From NCBI GenBank assembly GCA_029240075.1, contig JARBTQ010000021.1, positions 1-40,940 on the forward strand: a stretch of 40,940 nt of DNA, written 5' to 3'. This document shows, in pieces, positions 10,311 to 18,872 of the stretch. The position numbers and the translations under genes were made by a program. The notes under the pieces were generated by a model that was not told where the DNA came from, did not search any database, and was given only the letters and a program-made list of their open reading frames with translations. The DNA is from Chlamydiales bacterium. Lineage in GTDB: Bacteria; Chlamydiota; Chlamydiia; Chlamydiales; JARBTQ01. The first letter of the stretch is position 1. Each line of letters starts with the position of its first letter.

Positions 10311-10345
10311 AGTATACCTTTCTTGTAAAACGATTTCCATTGTCT
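10311..10345 (-). promoter_or_regulatory. Candidate pfp promoter
   Basis: On the minus strand a TATACT -10-like box (10311-10316) lies about 48 bases upstream of the pfp ATG. A weak TGGAAA -35-like hexamer is about 17 bases further upstream. The -10 is good and the -35 poor, so this is only a candidate sigma-66 promoter. Confidence 0.3.
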
Positions 10346-10424
10346 CTTAACCTTTTACAAAAATTCTTAATTTATAATGCAAACATCTAAATTTAAAAAA
10401 GTTAAATAAAGCACAAAGTAGTAG

Positions 10425-10454
10425 TTGCAAGGTAAATAGTAAAATCGTTATGAT
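10425..10454 (+). promoter_or_regulatory. Promoter of tRNA-Leu
   Basis: TTGCAA (10425-10430) and TATGAT (10449-10454) are separated by 18 bases and sit 23 bases before the mature tRNA 5' end. The same TTGCA/TATGAT pair precedes tRNA-Phe at 31799-31827, which supports a vegetative sigma-66 promoter. Confidence 0.55.
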
Positions 10455-10477
10455 GATGACGTTTTCAATAACAAACC

Positions 10478-10560
10478 GCTTGGATGGTGGAATGGTAGAC
10501 ACTGGAGACTTAAAATCTCCTGGGCGATAGCCCGTGCAGGTTCGAGTCCTGTTCCGAGCA
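10478..10560 (+). tRNA. tRNA-Leu(UAA)
   Basis: The 83-base cloverleaf has an acceptor stem GCTTGGA/TCCGAGC with one G-U pair and discriminator A. The anticodon arm is GGAGA-CTTAAAA-TCTCC with anticodon TAA. A long class II variable arm (about TGGGCGATAGCCCG) and a T arm GCAGG-TTCGAGT-CCTGT are present. Anticodon UAA plus the long variable arm identify leucine (codon UUA). CCA is not encoded. The D loop is one base shorter than the usual AATTGGTAGAC. A perfect hairpin terminator begins 8 bases after the tRNA. Confidence 0.95.
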
Positions 10561-10561
10561 T

Positions 10562-10597
10562 AAAAAAGCACTAGTTTTAAACTAGTGCTTTTTTTTT
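10562..10597 (+). terminator. Strong terminator after tRNA-Leu
   Basis: GCACTAGTTT (10568-10577) pairs perfectly with AAACTAGTGC (10579-10588). The stem is flanked by an A run before it and nine Ts after it, so it can act on both strands. Confidence 0.85.
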
Positions 10598-10610
10598 GTC
10601 CTCTTATCAT

Positions 10611-10939
10611 CTTTTTTACTTTAGCTTTCTACTCACTACATGCTTTGTCCAAATTTGAATAAGGATACTTTTTTTCGTTTAATGGGGTAGAGGTACTTTC
10701 GATAACTTACCAGATTTGCTTAGAAAAGATAAAGGGTATCAAAGAGATACTTATCCTTCTTTGATTCTAAAAAATAATTATTTTTTATAAATTTATTTAT
10801 AATTCTCATATAAAATCTAGTGAGATGCCATTTTATTTTTAATACATTAAAAAATACATTTTAATTTATTAAAAAAACTATTGATAAAATAATAATAAAA
10901 AAACTATTTGTTGTATATAATAATAACAAAAGTTTAATT
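10611..10939. other. AT-rich gene-free spacer before the kinase pair
   Basis: No credible gene is visible. From about 10770 the sequence is almost pure A and T, with runs of AATAATAA. A TATAAT box at 10916-10921 lies 18 bases before the first kinase ATG, but no good -35 or Shine-Dalgarno sequence is seen. Low GC content of this kind is common upstream of acquired genes. Confidence 0.5.
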
Positions 10940-12475
10940 ATGTTCAATATTGGAAATAAACCAAGAGAAAATAATAATAAGATTGAAGACCTCAAACTAA
11001 AGCGGACACACTCAGAACCAATCCAACCTTTAGGGAAAGATCCAAATTTAATAGAAAAATCTTTCCAATGGACTCATCATAGTTTTAGTTCTGAAAATTT
11101 ATTAGTTCATAAAGATATAAAATTTTTTAAAAAAAGCGAAAATGAAAAAAACAATGCATTTATCAAACCTATTTTCTATAAAGTAACCACATTTTTCTCC
11201 TCCATCTTTACAGCAGGATCAGTAAAAAGGCCTACCCAGATAGAATCTGCTGTACAAAGCCAAACTTTAATTACAGAAGAGCAATTAACAGTTACATCTG
11301 AAAAAACTTTAGATTTGTCTCCTATTTCCGCTCCCCTTTCTATCGATTTGAAACAAGAGTCTTCTTCTTTAAGCGGTAAAGTTGAAGTGGAAGAAGATGC
11401 ATATGTTACTTCAGAAGGCCAAATACAAAGCCCCACAAATCACAATTCAGCGACCGAACCACAAACTTTTCTAGTAAATGGAATGTATTATGCAGAGCAT
11501 CACAAAAATGACATCCGCGCGGAAGGGGGCTTTAAAAAGATCTATCAAGTGAAGCTCGATTGCTTTCATAACATTTCAAGTGTTTTCAAAAATGTAAACA
11601 TCAATAAAAATTTAGGACTGGCAAAATTTAAAAAAGTTGATGAATTACAACTTCCGAGCACACAACTCACAAATAACGAAATTAACAATACTCAGCTCGT
11701 CATCGACACTATCAACAATAAACTAGAGACTGCTAGAGCCGAATCCACAGAGAGTTATAATCAAGCAAAAGAGGAGTTAGCAGGGATTTGCCGGCACATA
11801 GAAGTGGTCTCAATTGGCAGGGAAGACCAAGCAGAAAGGGGGTTTCTGCTTAAACTATACAACAGTGGAGATTTGGATAAGTATATTGTTCACCAATTTT
11901 TTAACGAAACAGAAGAGCTATTGCAAGAAGACATAACTACAGCATTAGGTGTATTAAAATCTGTCAAAAATTTTCACGCTTTAGGGTTTATCCATAAAGA
12001 TATCAAACCTTCTAACTTTATTAGGCACGCCAAAAAAGATCATGAAGGGAAAGTTCATAATAAAATTTATCTTACCGACTATGGATTAATTCAAAAAAAT
12101 GATCCTTTGATTATTTCAAGGCAAGATGGTGACGTGTTCTATCGACCACCAATGCAACAAGTCCATGACCAAAGCATTGATGTTTATGCTACAGGCATTA
12201 CTCTCTACAATCTTTTTTGTCATCAAACCCGCAATGAATGGGCGGAGTTCCTATTAGAAGATAAAATTATTGATGAATGGAATAGCCCTGAAGTCGTAAA
12301 TCGCAAATTAGATATTGAAAATTGGCCAGGATTTGCAGAACTAGAAAAGAGCCCTGTTGCCGCTAAGCAAGAGATCGCTCAACTTATCAGAGATATGACC
12401 AAGCTAAAAGATCGCATTACAGCGAAGGAAGCTTATGAAAGGCTGTTAGCTATAGAAGAGAAACTAAACAAATAA
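10940..12475 (+). CDS. Eukaryotic-like protein kinase, effector candidate 1 (511 aa)
   Basis: The first about 190 residues are Ser/Glu/Lys-rich with no recognisable domain. A kinase-like domain follows: glycine-rich stretch GGFKK (G196, G197), a coiled-coil-prone insert at about 240-285, and HIEVVSIG and LLKLYNSGDL where the middle of the N-lobe and hinge would be. The catalytic loop is HKDIKPSN (H352, D354, K356, N359). The metal-binding motif is DYG (D380-G382) in place of DFG. The usual APE is replaced by YRPPM, and IDVYATGITLYNLF is a typical subdomain IX. Essential catalytic Asp, Asn and metal Asp are present, so activity is plausible. The start has no Shine-Dalgarno. It is a diverged paralogue of the next gene, 50 bases downstream. 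A role as a secreted host-directed kinase is inferred from family and context. Confidence 0.8.
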   Translation: MFNIGNKPRENNNKIEDLKLKRTHSEPIQPLGKDPNLIEKSFQWTHHSFSSENLLVHKDIKFFKKSENEKNNAFIKPIFYKVTTFFSSIFTAGSVKRPTQIESAVQSQTLITEEQLTVTSEKTLDLSPISAPLSIDLKQESSSLSGKVEVEEDAYVTSEGQIQSPTNHNSATEPQTFLVNGMYYAEHHKNDIRAEGGFKKIYQVKLDCFHNISSVFKNVNINKNLGLAKFKKVDELQLPSTQLTNNEINNTQLVIDTINNKLETARAESTESYNQAKEELAGICRHIEVVSIGREDQAERGFLLKLYNSGDLDKYIVHQFFNETEELLQEDITTALGVLKSVKNFHALGFIHKDIKPSNFIRHAKKDHEGKVHNKIYLTDYGLIQKNDPLIISRQDGDVFYRPPMQQVHDQSIDVYATGITLYNLFCHQTRNEWAEFLLEDKIIDEWNSPEVVNRKLDIENWPGFAELEKSPVAAKQEIAQLIRDMTKLKDRITAKEAYERLLAIEEKLNK

Positions 12476-12525
12476 AATTCATAGATTAAAAAATAGTTTA
12501 ACTAATATTTGAGGCTGAGAAAAAT

Positions 12526-14811
12526 ATGGATACATCCTCTTCCCCTTTTAATTCAGCTTACGATTTTAAGTCTGTGGCAGGAGCTGATATAGATAGCTGG
12601 AAAGAGATAAAAGCTGATAATAAAAAAAATTTAGCTCATAGCAATCATATCCTCATGCGCAAGGTTCCTAGCGATGCTACTAGTGTAAAGTATGAATTGC
12701 TAATCCGTTTAGACCATGCAAAAGACAAAAAAGACTCTCATGATGGGCAATGGATTAAAGTATCTACAACCATGCCTCTAAATGATCCGAGCATATTCAC
12801 AGAGGTTACGAAGAAAGTAGAACTAGCTGCCCGTAAATATAGGGAAGGGTTTAAACATCTTAATGATGAGCAAAGATTAGCTACTCTGCAGCGGTTCAAA
12901 AATAATAAATCTGTCACTTATATTGTAAAAGCTAGTGCGCAAATGGGAGTTTCTGTAACACACAAAGATGCAGCAAAAGAAAAGGAGCATGTCGCTATCC
13001 TACAGCAAAGTCAAAATTTCCAAGAATCCATAGCTAGTAAACTCGCAAAAACAAAAGGTGATTCAACAGAAAATTTTCTGTCAGAAGCTGATCAGCTTAA
13101 TCTGCATTATAAGAATAAATGGGATAAAGCCTTATCTAAATCAAATACAGCAGCTATTGATCTGTTCACAAAATTTGAAAACCAAACTGAGATTACAGCT
13201 CAAGTTGAACAAAAAAAGCCTACCATATTCTCTTCTACTAAAGAAAAAATTAAAGGACAGTTCAAAAAGACTTTTTCCGGTATATCTAAAATCACCTCTT
13301 TTGCTTATGCATGGTTAAAAAATTTTAAGATACATAGGTCTTCTGAAAAACCAAATGATTCAAAGAAACCAAATGAGCCAACGGAAGAATTTGTTAAAGA
13401 AACTGATTATGCTGCTTTTAAAAGACCTCCCAAGGAATCGAAGCATTGGGTAAAGGCACTCCCTTCAAGCAAAAAAACAATATTCCCGGCTAGTCGTATA
13501 AAAATTGCTCATGGTGGATTTAAAAACATAGAACGAATAGTTTTAGATTCTCTGCATGAGTCATCCCCTTTCCTTAGCTCATGGTTTAAAGACCCTACTA
13601 AAGCTTATGTTGCAGCTGTATTTGACCCGAACAAAGCAAGCCATAGTGATATTGCAAATGAGTTATCCTCTACCCAACTAGTAGCCACGAAAGTAGATGA
13701 ACAATCAAAGAGTATCAAAGAGTTAAAAATTGCAATTACAAAAGCTAGTGAAGAAAATAACATAGAATTAGTAACTAAGTTAAAAAATCGCTTAGAAAGT
13801 CTTAAAGATTCTATGGAAGGTATCGTAAGAACCATTGAGGTAGTTAATATTGGATCGGAGAATGATAAAAGCAAAGCCCCAGGGATCCTTATGAAACTTT
13901 ATAACAAAGGTTCACTTGGAAATGCGCTAACCCGCTTATCCATAGAGCAAAGATACGATTTGGCTCTACAAGCATTAAAAGCTCTACGTAATTTTCATGA
14001 TCTAGGTCTAATACATGGGGACATTAAACCAGATAATCTGATGCTACATCAAGGGGATGAATCAAACAAAAAGCTTAAATTATATATAGCTGATTTTGGC
14101 TTTACGCAAGAGGTTAAACAGACGCAAAAATTATCAAAGTATGACCGGAGGTATATAGCTCCCGATATCTTAAATAACCAACATGCTAGTCAAGCTTTGG
14201 ATGTCTATGCTATGGGTAATACTTTATTACAAATCTTTACAGAAATAACAGATAAAGCTTTGGGAGCATTGTTTGAGCCTGAGCTTAGCTCATTAAAAGC
14301 TGCGCAACATCGACAATCTATGCTTGAACAAAAGCTTTTTGAGGCTGAAAAAAACGGAAAAGATACGACAGAAATCAGCCATCAGCTCTCTGCAGCTATT
14401 AAAACAACAACCCAAAGTTGGATAAATTTCTTAGATAATAAAAAGACTGATGTAATTAAGAATTGGTCTGTACGATATGAAAAAAATTTATTGGAAGGCA
14501 AGTCTGAAATTATTTTAGGAAAACTCAGTCGAACTCCGATAGAGATCAAAACAGAAGATGATAAAAAAGATCCTTACAGTTATACCTGGGATACAACCGT
14601 AGAGTATGAAGAGCGAATAGAAAGCTTAAATGAAAGTTTTATAAAAATCGATACTAAGACTATGGGGATTATTTTACAAATGCTAAGTCCTATTTTTAAC
14701 CGATCTGCAGAGGACAAAAAAGAGAATTCCCACAGAATAAATGCAACTGAAGCCTTTGATCTTTCAAGAGAACTGTTTACTTTGCGATCAAAGATATTAC
14801 AAGACCGATAA
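12526..14811 (+). CDS. Eukaryotic-like protein kinase, effector candidate 2 (761 aa)
   Basis: A long N-terminal part (1-325) is rich in Lys, Ser and Asp and carries a basic/aromatic patch near 235-270. The kinase domain has HGGFKN (H329-N334), a charged coiled-coil insert (about 390-425), RTIEVVNIG and LMKLYNKGSL. Its catalytic loop is HGDIKPDN (H497, D499, K501, N504), followed by ADFG (D523-G525) and YIAPDI in the APE position. LDVYAMGNTLLQIF is subdomain IX. The C-terminal about 140 residues are an extra helical region. The expected beta-3 lysine is not obvious: the stretch aligning with it reads YVAAVFDPN. GAGG lies 11 bases before the ATG. It shares STQL, IEVV.IG, LKLYN.G and the coiled-coil insert with the upstream gene, indicating tandem duplication. 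Function on host or bacterial targets is unknown. Confidence 0.8.
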   Translation: MDTSSSPFNSAYDFKSVAGADIDSWKEIKADNKKNLAHSNHILMRKVPSDATSVKYELLIRLDHAKDKKDSHDGQWIKVSTTMPLNDPSIFTEVTKKVELAARKYREGFKHLNDEQRLATLQRFKNNKSVTYIVKASAQMGVSVTHKDAAKEKEHVAILQQSQNFQESIASKLAKTKGDSTENFLSEADQLNLHYKNKWDKALSKSNTAAIDLFTKFENQTEITAQVEQKKPTIFSSTKEKIKGQFKKTFSGISKITSFAYAWLKNFKIHRSSEKPNDSKKPNEPTEEFVKETDYAAFKRPPKESKHWVKALPSSKKTIFPASRIKIAHGGFKNIERIVLDSLHESSPFLSSWFKDPTKAYVAAVFDPNKASHSDIANELSSTQLVATKVDEQSKSIKELKIAITKASEENNIELVTKLKNRLESLKDSMEGIVRTIEVVNIGSENDKSKAPGILMKLYNKGSLGNALTRLSIEQRYDLALQALKALRNFHDLGLIHGDIKPDNLMLHQGDESNKKLKLYIADFGFTQEVKQTQKLSKYDRRYIAPDILNNQHASQALDVYAMGNTLLQIFTEITDKALGALFEPELSSLKAAQHRQSMLEQKLFEAEKNGKDTTEISHQLSAAIKTTTQSWINFLDNKKTDVIKNWSVRYEKNLLEGKSEIILGKLSRTPIEIKTEDDKKDPYSYTWDTTVEYEERIESLNESFIKIDTKTMGIILQMLSPIFNRSAEDKKENSHRINATEAFDLSRELFTLRSKILQDR

Positions 14812-14826
14812 AATTTTATTTTATAC

Positions 14827-14866
14827 TTTCAACCTTCCTAAAATTTGATAATTAAGGAAGGTTAAA
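14827..14866. terminator. Hairpin between convergent kinase and aspS genes
   Basis: AACCTTCCT (14831-14839) pairs with AGGAAGGTT (14855-14863), with further A-T pairing at both ends and a 15-base loop. It lies in the 65-base gap between two convergent genes. Neither side has a classical long T run, so termination is likely but not certain. Confidence 0.5.
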
Positions 14867-14876
14867 GCTAAAAAAA

Positions 14877-16652
14877 TCAATTTACGACTTTAATGTGTAA
14901 CTCTGCCAATTGTTGAAGAGCCACTTCCGAAGGAGCTTCCATCATCAAGTCAAGCCCTTTGTTGGTTTTCGGGAAAGCCATGACATCGCGCATATTTTCT
15001 GTTCCAGTCAAGATCATCATCAATCGCTCAAAACCTAAAGCAACTCCTATGTGAGGAGGCGTTCCATAACTTAAAGCTTCAATAAAGAATCCAAACTTTC
15101 CTTTAATTTCTTCCTCTGAAAGTTGAAGAATTTTGAAGATCTTCTCTTGAACTTCTCCACTGTGAATCCTTTGTGATCCAGAAGCTAATTCATATCCATT
15201 CAGAACAATATCGTAACTCGAAGAACGAGCTTTTAGCGGCTCTGTATCGAGAAGGTGAATATCTTCTGGGAACGGTGATGTAAAGGGGTGATGCTCCGAT
15301 TCTAAGCGCTTTTCATCTGCATTCCAGCTAAATAGCGGGAAGTCGATGACCCACATAAATTTGTAAACCCCTTCAGGTATTAGGTTGCGCTCTTTTGCGA
15401 TTAAACGGCGCAAGTGATCCATCCCCTGATTCACACGATCAACAGCCCCTGCCGCAATAAAGATTAAATCCCCTACTTGCATCCCCATTTTGGCGATTAA
15501 CTCTTGCTGCAATTCTGGACTAAAGAATTTCACAATATTAGAGGCTAAGCCATCTTCTTGCAGCTTCATCCAAGCTAGCCCTTCTACTCCAAAGCGACCG
15601 ATAAATTGGGTATATTCATCAATCTTCTTGCGGGAAATATCGCTCCCCCCTTTAACACAGAAAGCTTTGATTACACCACCCATCTCGAGCTGCTGCTGCA
15701 AAATACTGAAAGTAGAGCGGCGTGCAATATCGTCTAGACGTACAAATTTCATGTCAAAGCGCATATCAGGCTTATCACTTCCGTAATTTTCTAAACACTC
15801 TGCATGGGTGTAACGGGGAAAAGGAGTAGGTACATCGACATTCAAACACTCTTTGAAGAGATCCTTGAGCAATCCTTCAGCCACACTAAATAGCTCTTCA
15901 CGCGTTACAAAACTCATCTCCATATCAATTTGGTAGAACTCAGGTTGCCGGTCAGCACGAGAGTCTTCATCACGGAAACAAGGAGCGATCTGGAAATAGC
16001 GATCCATTCCCCCAACCATTAAAATCTGCTTTAGGATCTGAGGAGATTGTGGAAGAGCATAAAACTGACCATGGTGAACACGTGAAGGGATCAAAAAGTC
16101 ACGCGCCCCTTCTGGTGTCGAACGGGTAAACATAGGAGTATTAATTTCTAGGAACTCTTGGCTGTCCATGTAGCGGCGTACGACTTGCATTGCTTTATGT
16201 CGCATGATCATACGTTGCGTGACAGCTCCCCGTCGCATATCGAGGTAACGATACTTAAGGCGTAATTCTTCATTAACGTCAATATGTTCATCGCAAATTG
16301 AGAAAGGGGGAGTCTTTGCTTGAGATAAAATCTCTAATTCTTTTACTTGAATTTCGATCTCCCCTGTTGCCATTTTAGGGTTAGCCATCCCTTCTGCACG
16401 GGGAATAACACTGCCCTTAACAGAGATCACCCATTCTGGTCTTAGCTTTTCAGCCATTGCATGAACTTCTACATTGACAGCAGGGTCAAAAACAAGTTGA
16501 GTTATTCCAAAGCGATCACGCAAGTCAATAAAAATAAGCCCACCATGATCACGACGACGATTGACCCATCCCGATAACGTAACAGTCTGTCCAATATTTG
16601 TTTTGCTGAGTTCATGGCATTTATGTGTGCGCCGATAGTCAAATGTGGTCAT
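14877..16652 (-). CDS. aspS: Aspartate--tRNA ligase, probably non-discriminating
   Basis: This class II synthetase charges tRNA-Asp. The N-terminal OB-fold anticodon domain contains GWVNRRRDHGG. Motif 2 is FRDEDSRADRQPEFYQIDME and motif 3 is GVALGFERLMMIL. A GAD-type insertion makes up the bacterial length of 591 residues. His36, in the RRRDHGG motif, is the residue associated with non-discriminating AspRS, which also charges tRNA-Asn; discriminating enzymes such as E. coli have Leu there. Chlamydiae make Asn-tRNA through the GatCAB amidotransferase, so this fits. The ATG overlaps the hisS stop codon by one base, so the two are translationally coupled. Confidence 0.95.
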   Translation of the reverse strand: MTTFDYRRTHKCHELSKTNIGQTVTLSGWVNRRRDHGGLIFIDLRDRFGITQLVFDPAVNVEVHAMAEKLRPEWVISVKGSVIPRAEGMANPKMATGEIEIQVKELEILSQAKTPPFSICDEHIDVNEELRLKYRYLDMRRGAVTQRMIMRHKAMQVVRRYMDSQEFLEINTPMFTRSTPEGARDFLIPSRVHHGQFYALPQSPQILKQILMVGGMDRYFQIAPCFRDEDSRADRQPEFYQIDMEMSFVTREELFSVAEGLLKDLFKECLNVDVPTPFPRYTHAECLENYGSDKPDMRFDMKFVRLDDIARRSTFSILQQQLEMGGVIKAFCVKGGSDISRKKIDEYTQFIGRFGVEGLAWMKLQEDGLASNIVKFFSPELQQELIAKMGMQVGDLIFIAAGAVDRVNQGMDHLRRLIAKERNLIPEGVYKFMWVIDFPLFSWNADEKRLESEHHPFTSPFPEDIHLLDTEPLKARSSSYDIVLNGYELASGSQRIHSGEVQEKIFKILQLSEEEIKGKFGFFIEALSYGTPPHIGVALGFERLMMILTGTENMRDVMAFPKTNKGLDLMMEAPSEVALQQLAELHIKVVN

Positions 16653-17947
16653 TATTTATCCTTTAATTGTTCAAAGTATGCAACAAGGCTTGGTAAATCG
16701 ATCGATTCACTCGTTCGTGCAGCCATTGTTTTTAGTTCTGCTTTTTGTTTTTGTAGCTCTTCATCACCAAGCACTAAGGTGTAAGTAGCATCTAATACTT
16801 CTGCGTAACGTAAAGCTGCTTTGAGCTTACGCTGGCCTAACTCCACTTCCACAGGAATATGTTTATCACGCATTTGTTTTGCAACCTGAAAAGCATACTG
16901 AGTTGCTTGCTCTCCCAAAGGCACAATAAATAGTAGTGGCTTAGGTGCTGCAGGGAAATTTACTTCTTGTTGTTGCAAAGTACGAATCACCCGTTCTAGA
17001 CCACAACCAAATCCTACAGCTGGAAGATCGGGTCCCCCCATCGATTTTAATAAGCCATCGTAACGACCGCCGCCACCCAAGCTGCTTTGAGCCCCTACAT
17101 CTGTAGTCATCATTTCAAAGACAGTGTGGCTGTAATAGTCGAGTCCGCGAACAAGGTGGTTATTGATTTCATAGGGGATACCCAAACGCATCAGCAAACT
17201 GCAAACATTTTCAAATCTTCCTTTTGATTCATCATCAAAGAAATCTTGTAGAACAGGAGCTCCTTTAAGTAAGGCTTTATCTTTTTCTTCCTTAGAATCA
17301 AGAATTCGCAGCGGGTTAAGCTCAAATCTATTTTGACTATCTGTGGAAAGATCATTGATATGGGGTCTTAAAAAATCTTTTAAAGCTTCACGAAAAGTTA
17401 AGCGGTTAGCTGCGGTTCCTAAAGAGTTAATACAGACTTTAACCCCTTTCATTCCGAGTCTACTATAAAAAGTATAGAGCATATCGATCACTTCAACATC
17501 TTGCTCTGCCGTACTATTGCCAATCACTTCTGTTCCAAACTGATGGTGCTGTCGGTAACGACCTGCTTGTGGTCGGTCATAGCGAAACATCGGAGCAATA
17601 TAATAAAATTTGTTGACTGGTGCATGCTGCTGTAATTGGTGATTAATAAATGAGCGTGCTACAGCAGGAGTTCCTTCAGGGCGCAAAGTCATCGATCGAT
17701 TACCACGATCTGTAAAAGTATACATCTCTTTGGTTACAATATCTGATGACTCCCCTGTATTTTTAACAAATAACTCGGTTGCTTCAAATATAGGGGTACG
17801 GATTTCGTGATATCCATAATCGCGAGTGAGCTGCCGTATAATTCCTTCCACGTAGTGCCATCGGTCGCTATTGCGCCAAGCTTCTGTCGGGTCGGGATTT
17901 CTTGGTATAATATCAAATGTGCCTTTTGGGGGCTGTAAGTCAGCCAT
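16652..17947 (-). CDS. hisS: Histidine--tRNA ligase
   Basis: This class II synthetase makes His-tRNA in the cytosol. Motif 2 appears as MFRYDRPQAGRYRQHHQFG. The histidine-specific loop is VRGLDYYSHTVFE, followed by GGGGRYDGL and motif 3 AVGFGCGLERVI. The C-terminal anticodon-binding domain (about 335-425) is present. The length of 431 residues is normal for bacteria. AAAGGAG lies about 10 bases before the ATG. hisS is the first gene of the two-gene unit with aspS, an arrangement conserved in chlamydiae. Confidence 0.95.
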   Translation of the reverse strand: MADLQPPKGTFDIIPRNPDPTEAWRNSDRWHYVEGIIRQLTRDYGYHEIRTPIFEATELFVKNTGESSDIVTKEMYTFTDRGNRSMTLRPEGTPAVARSFINHQLQQHAPVNKFYYIAPMFRYDRPQAGRYRQHHQFGTEVIGNSTAEQDVEVIDMLYTFYSRLGMKGVKVCINSLGTAANRLTFREALKDFLRPHINDLSTDSQNRFELNPLRILDSKEEKDKALLKGAPVLQDFFDDESKGRFENVCSLLMRLGIPYEINNHLVRGLDYYSHTVFEMMTTDVGAQSSLGGGGRYDGLLKSMGGPDLPAVGFGCGLERVIRTLQQQEVNFPAAPKPLLFIVPLGEQATQYAFQVAKQMRDKHIPVEVELGQRKLKAALRYAEVLDATYTLVLGDEELQKQKAELKTMAARTSESIDLPSLVAYFEQLKDK

Positions 17948-18160
17948 TTTAATAAAGCTCCTTTAGACCTATCAGTTTTATTAAATTCAATAGAATAAAG
18001 TATACAAATTCGCCAATTGCAAATCCACTGAACATTAAAAAGATGACAGCTAACAATTTTGAAAAGTTTAAATCTATCGAGTAAAACTGTAGTATGCTAA
18101 AATTTTTACGACAGTGCTGCTTTTCAATAGGAATTTATAAAATTTATTGTTCAATAAAGC

Positions 18161-18210
18161 TTGCACAATCTTTTAAATTTTTTATTCTTAAAATCAATTA
18201 AAGGAAGGAG
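18161..18210 (+). promoter_or_regulatory. Promoter and strong ribosome binding site of the acidic orphan gene
   Basis: TTGCAC (18161-18166) and TATTCT (18183-18188) are spaced by 16 bases and form a plausible sigma-66 promoter. AAGGAAGGAG at 18201-18210 is an unusually strong Shine-Dalgarno six bases before the ATG at 18217, suggesting high translation of the small protein. Confidence 0.4.
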
Positions 18211-18216
18211 TCCAAA

Positions 18217-18561
18217 ATGACAACGGGTACATCTTATACGGACGGTAACGTTAATCAAACTACTCAACCTGCGGTAAATGAGTTTGATGATATTGAACAA
18301 ATGATTCCTGATTATGATTCATCGGATCTCTCTCCCAACGAGCACCGAGCCACTCTTGATTGTGAACAAGATACTTTGCAAAACGTATTATCTCATACTG
18401 ACGTGACGGGAAGCAATAGTTACGATGAGGGAGTTGCGGCAACAAGAAATTCAATCATTGGGCGTCTTCATTCCGAAGAAATAGAAGAAGCTTTTGGTAA
18501 TGCAGATATTTTTCCACTCAGTGATTTAGAAGAGTTCTCCGAAGAACCAAATGAACCGTAG
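18217..18561 (+). CDS. Small acidic protein of unknown function (114 aa)
   Basis: I do not recognise this protein. It is strongly acidic (many Asp and Glu, few Lys or Arg) and rich in Thr and Asn at the N-terminus. It has no hydrophobic segment, no signal peptide and no Cys pair except one isolated Cys. The C-terminus is LSDLEEFSEEPNEP. The reading frame is credible because of the excellent Shine-Dalgarno, a candidate promoter and normal codon use. It is transcribed away from hisS and lies upstream of glyA, with 311 bases between. Possible roles such as a secreted effector or chaperone-like acidic protein would be guesses. Confidence 0.65.
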   Translation: MTTGTSYTDGNVNQTTQPAVNEFDDIEQMIPDYDSSDLSPNEHRATLDCEQDTLQNVLSHTDVTGSNSYDEGVAATRNSIIGRLHSEEIEEAFGNADIFPLSDLEEFSEEPNEP

Positions 18562-18872
18562 TAGAATAATAAAAAGTGGTGGGAGACTAATCGCTGAGGT
18601 TAATAACCACCCCTTCCTTTACACTATAAATTTAGACGTAAATCAATAGAACCAAAGCGAAGTTTTTTCACATTCAAAAATCCTTGGATATGAAATGTCT
18701 CAGTATCTATAATTTCTTCTGATTAGTCTTTTAGGTAGTAGAGATTCGAAAAGGTCGATCTACTATCTGGCAAGTAAACGACTTTAGTAATTACGCAGTA
18801 TACATCCCACCCTTCTTGTACATTACATACAGAGGCGTTATTTATAATCTTTAACTCCAGGTCACAGTATCT
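18562..18872. other. Spacer upstream of glyA
   Basis: No gene is visible in this spacer. An imperfect GGTGG/CCACC hairpin around 18574-18617 could end the orphan transcript, although it has a long loop and a poor T run. A 7-bp stem TAGTAGA (18736-18742)/TCTACTA (18759-18765) with a 16-base loop lies 107 bases before the glyA start. I do not see a known riboswitch motif. Confidence 0.4.

Noticed and set aside
10347-10610. 87-codon minus-strand frame across tRNA-Leu
   Set aside because: It reads through the tRNA and its terminator in antisense. The ARNRTRTCTGYRPGDFKSP-type translation is a well-known artefact of tRNA-Leu genes.
18260-18454. 64-codon minus-strand frame inside the acidic orphan gene
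   Set aside because: It is a shadow of the plus-strand gene, which has a far better ribosome binding site.
18562-18872. Riboswitch upstream of glyA
   Set aside because: I looked for glycine, SAM or THF-type cores and found only one modest hairpin without conserved motif bases.
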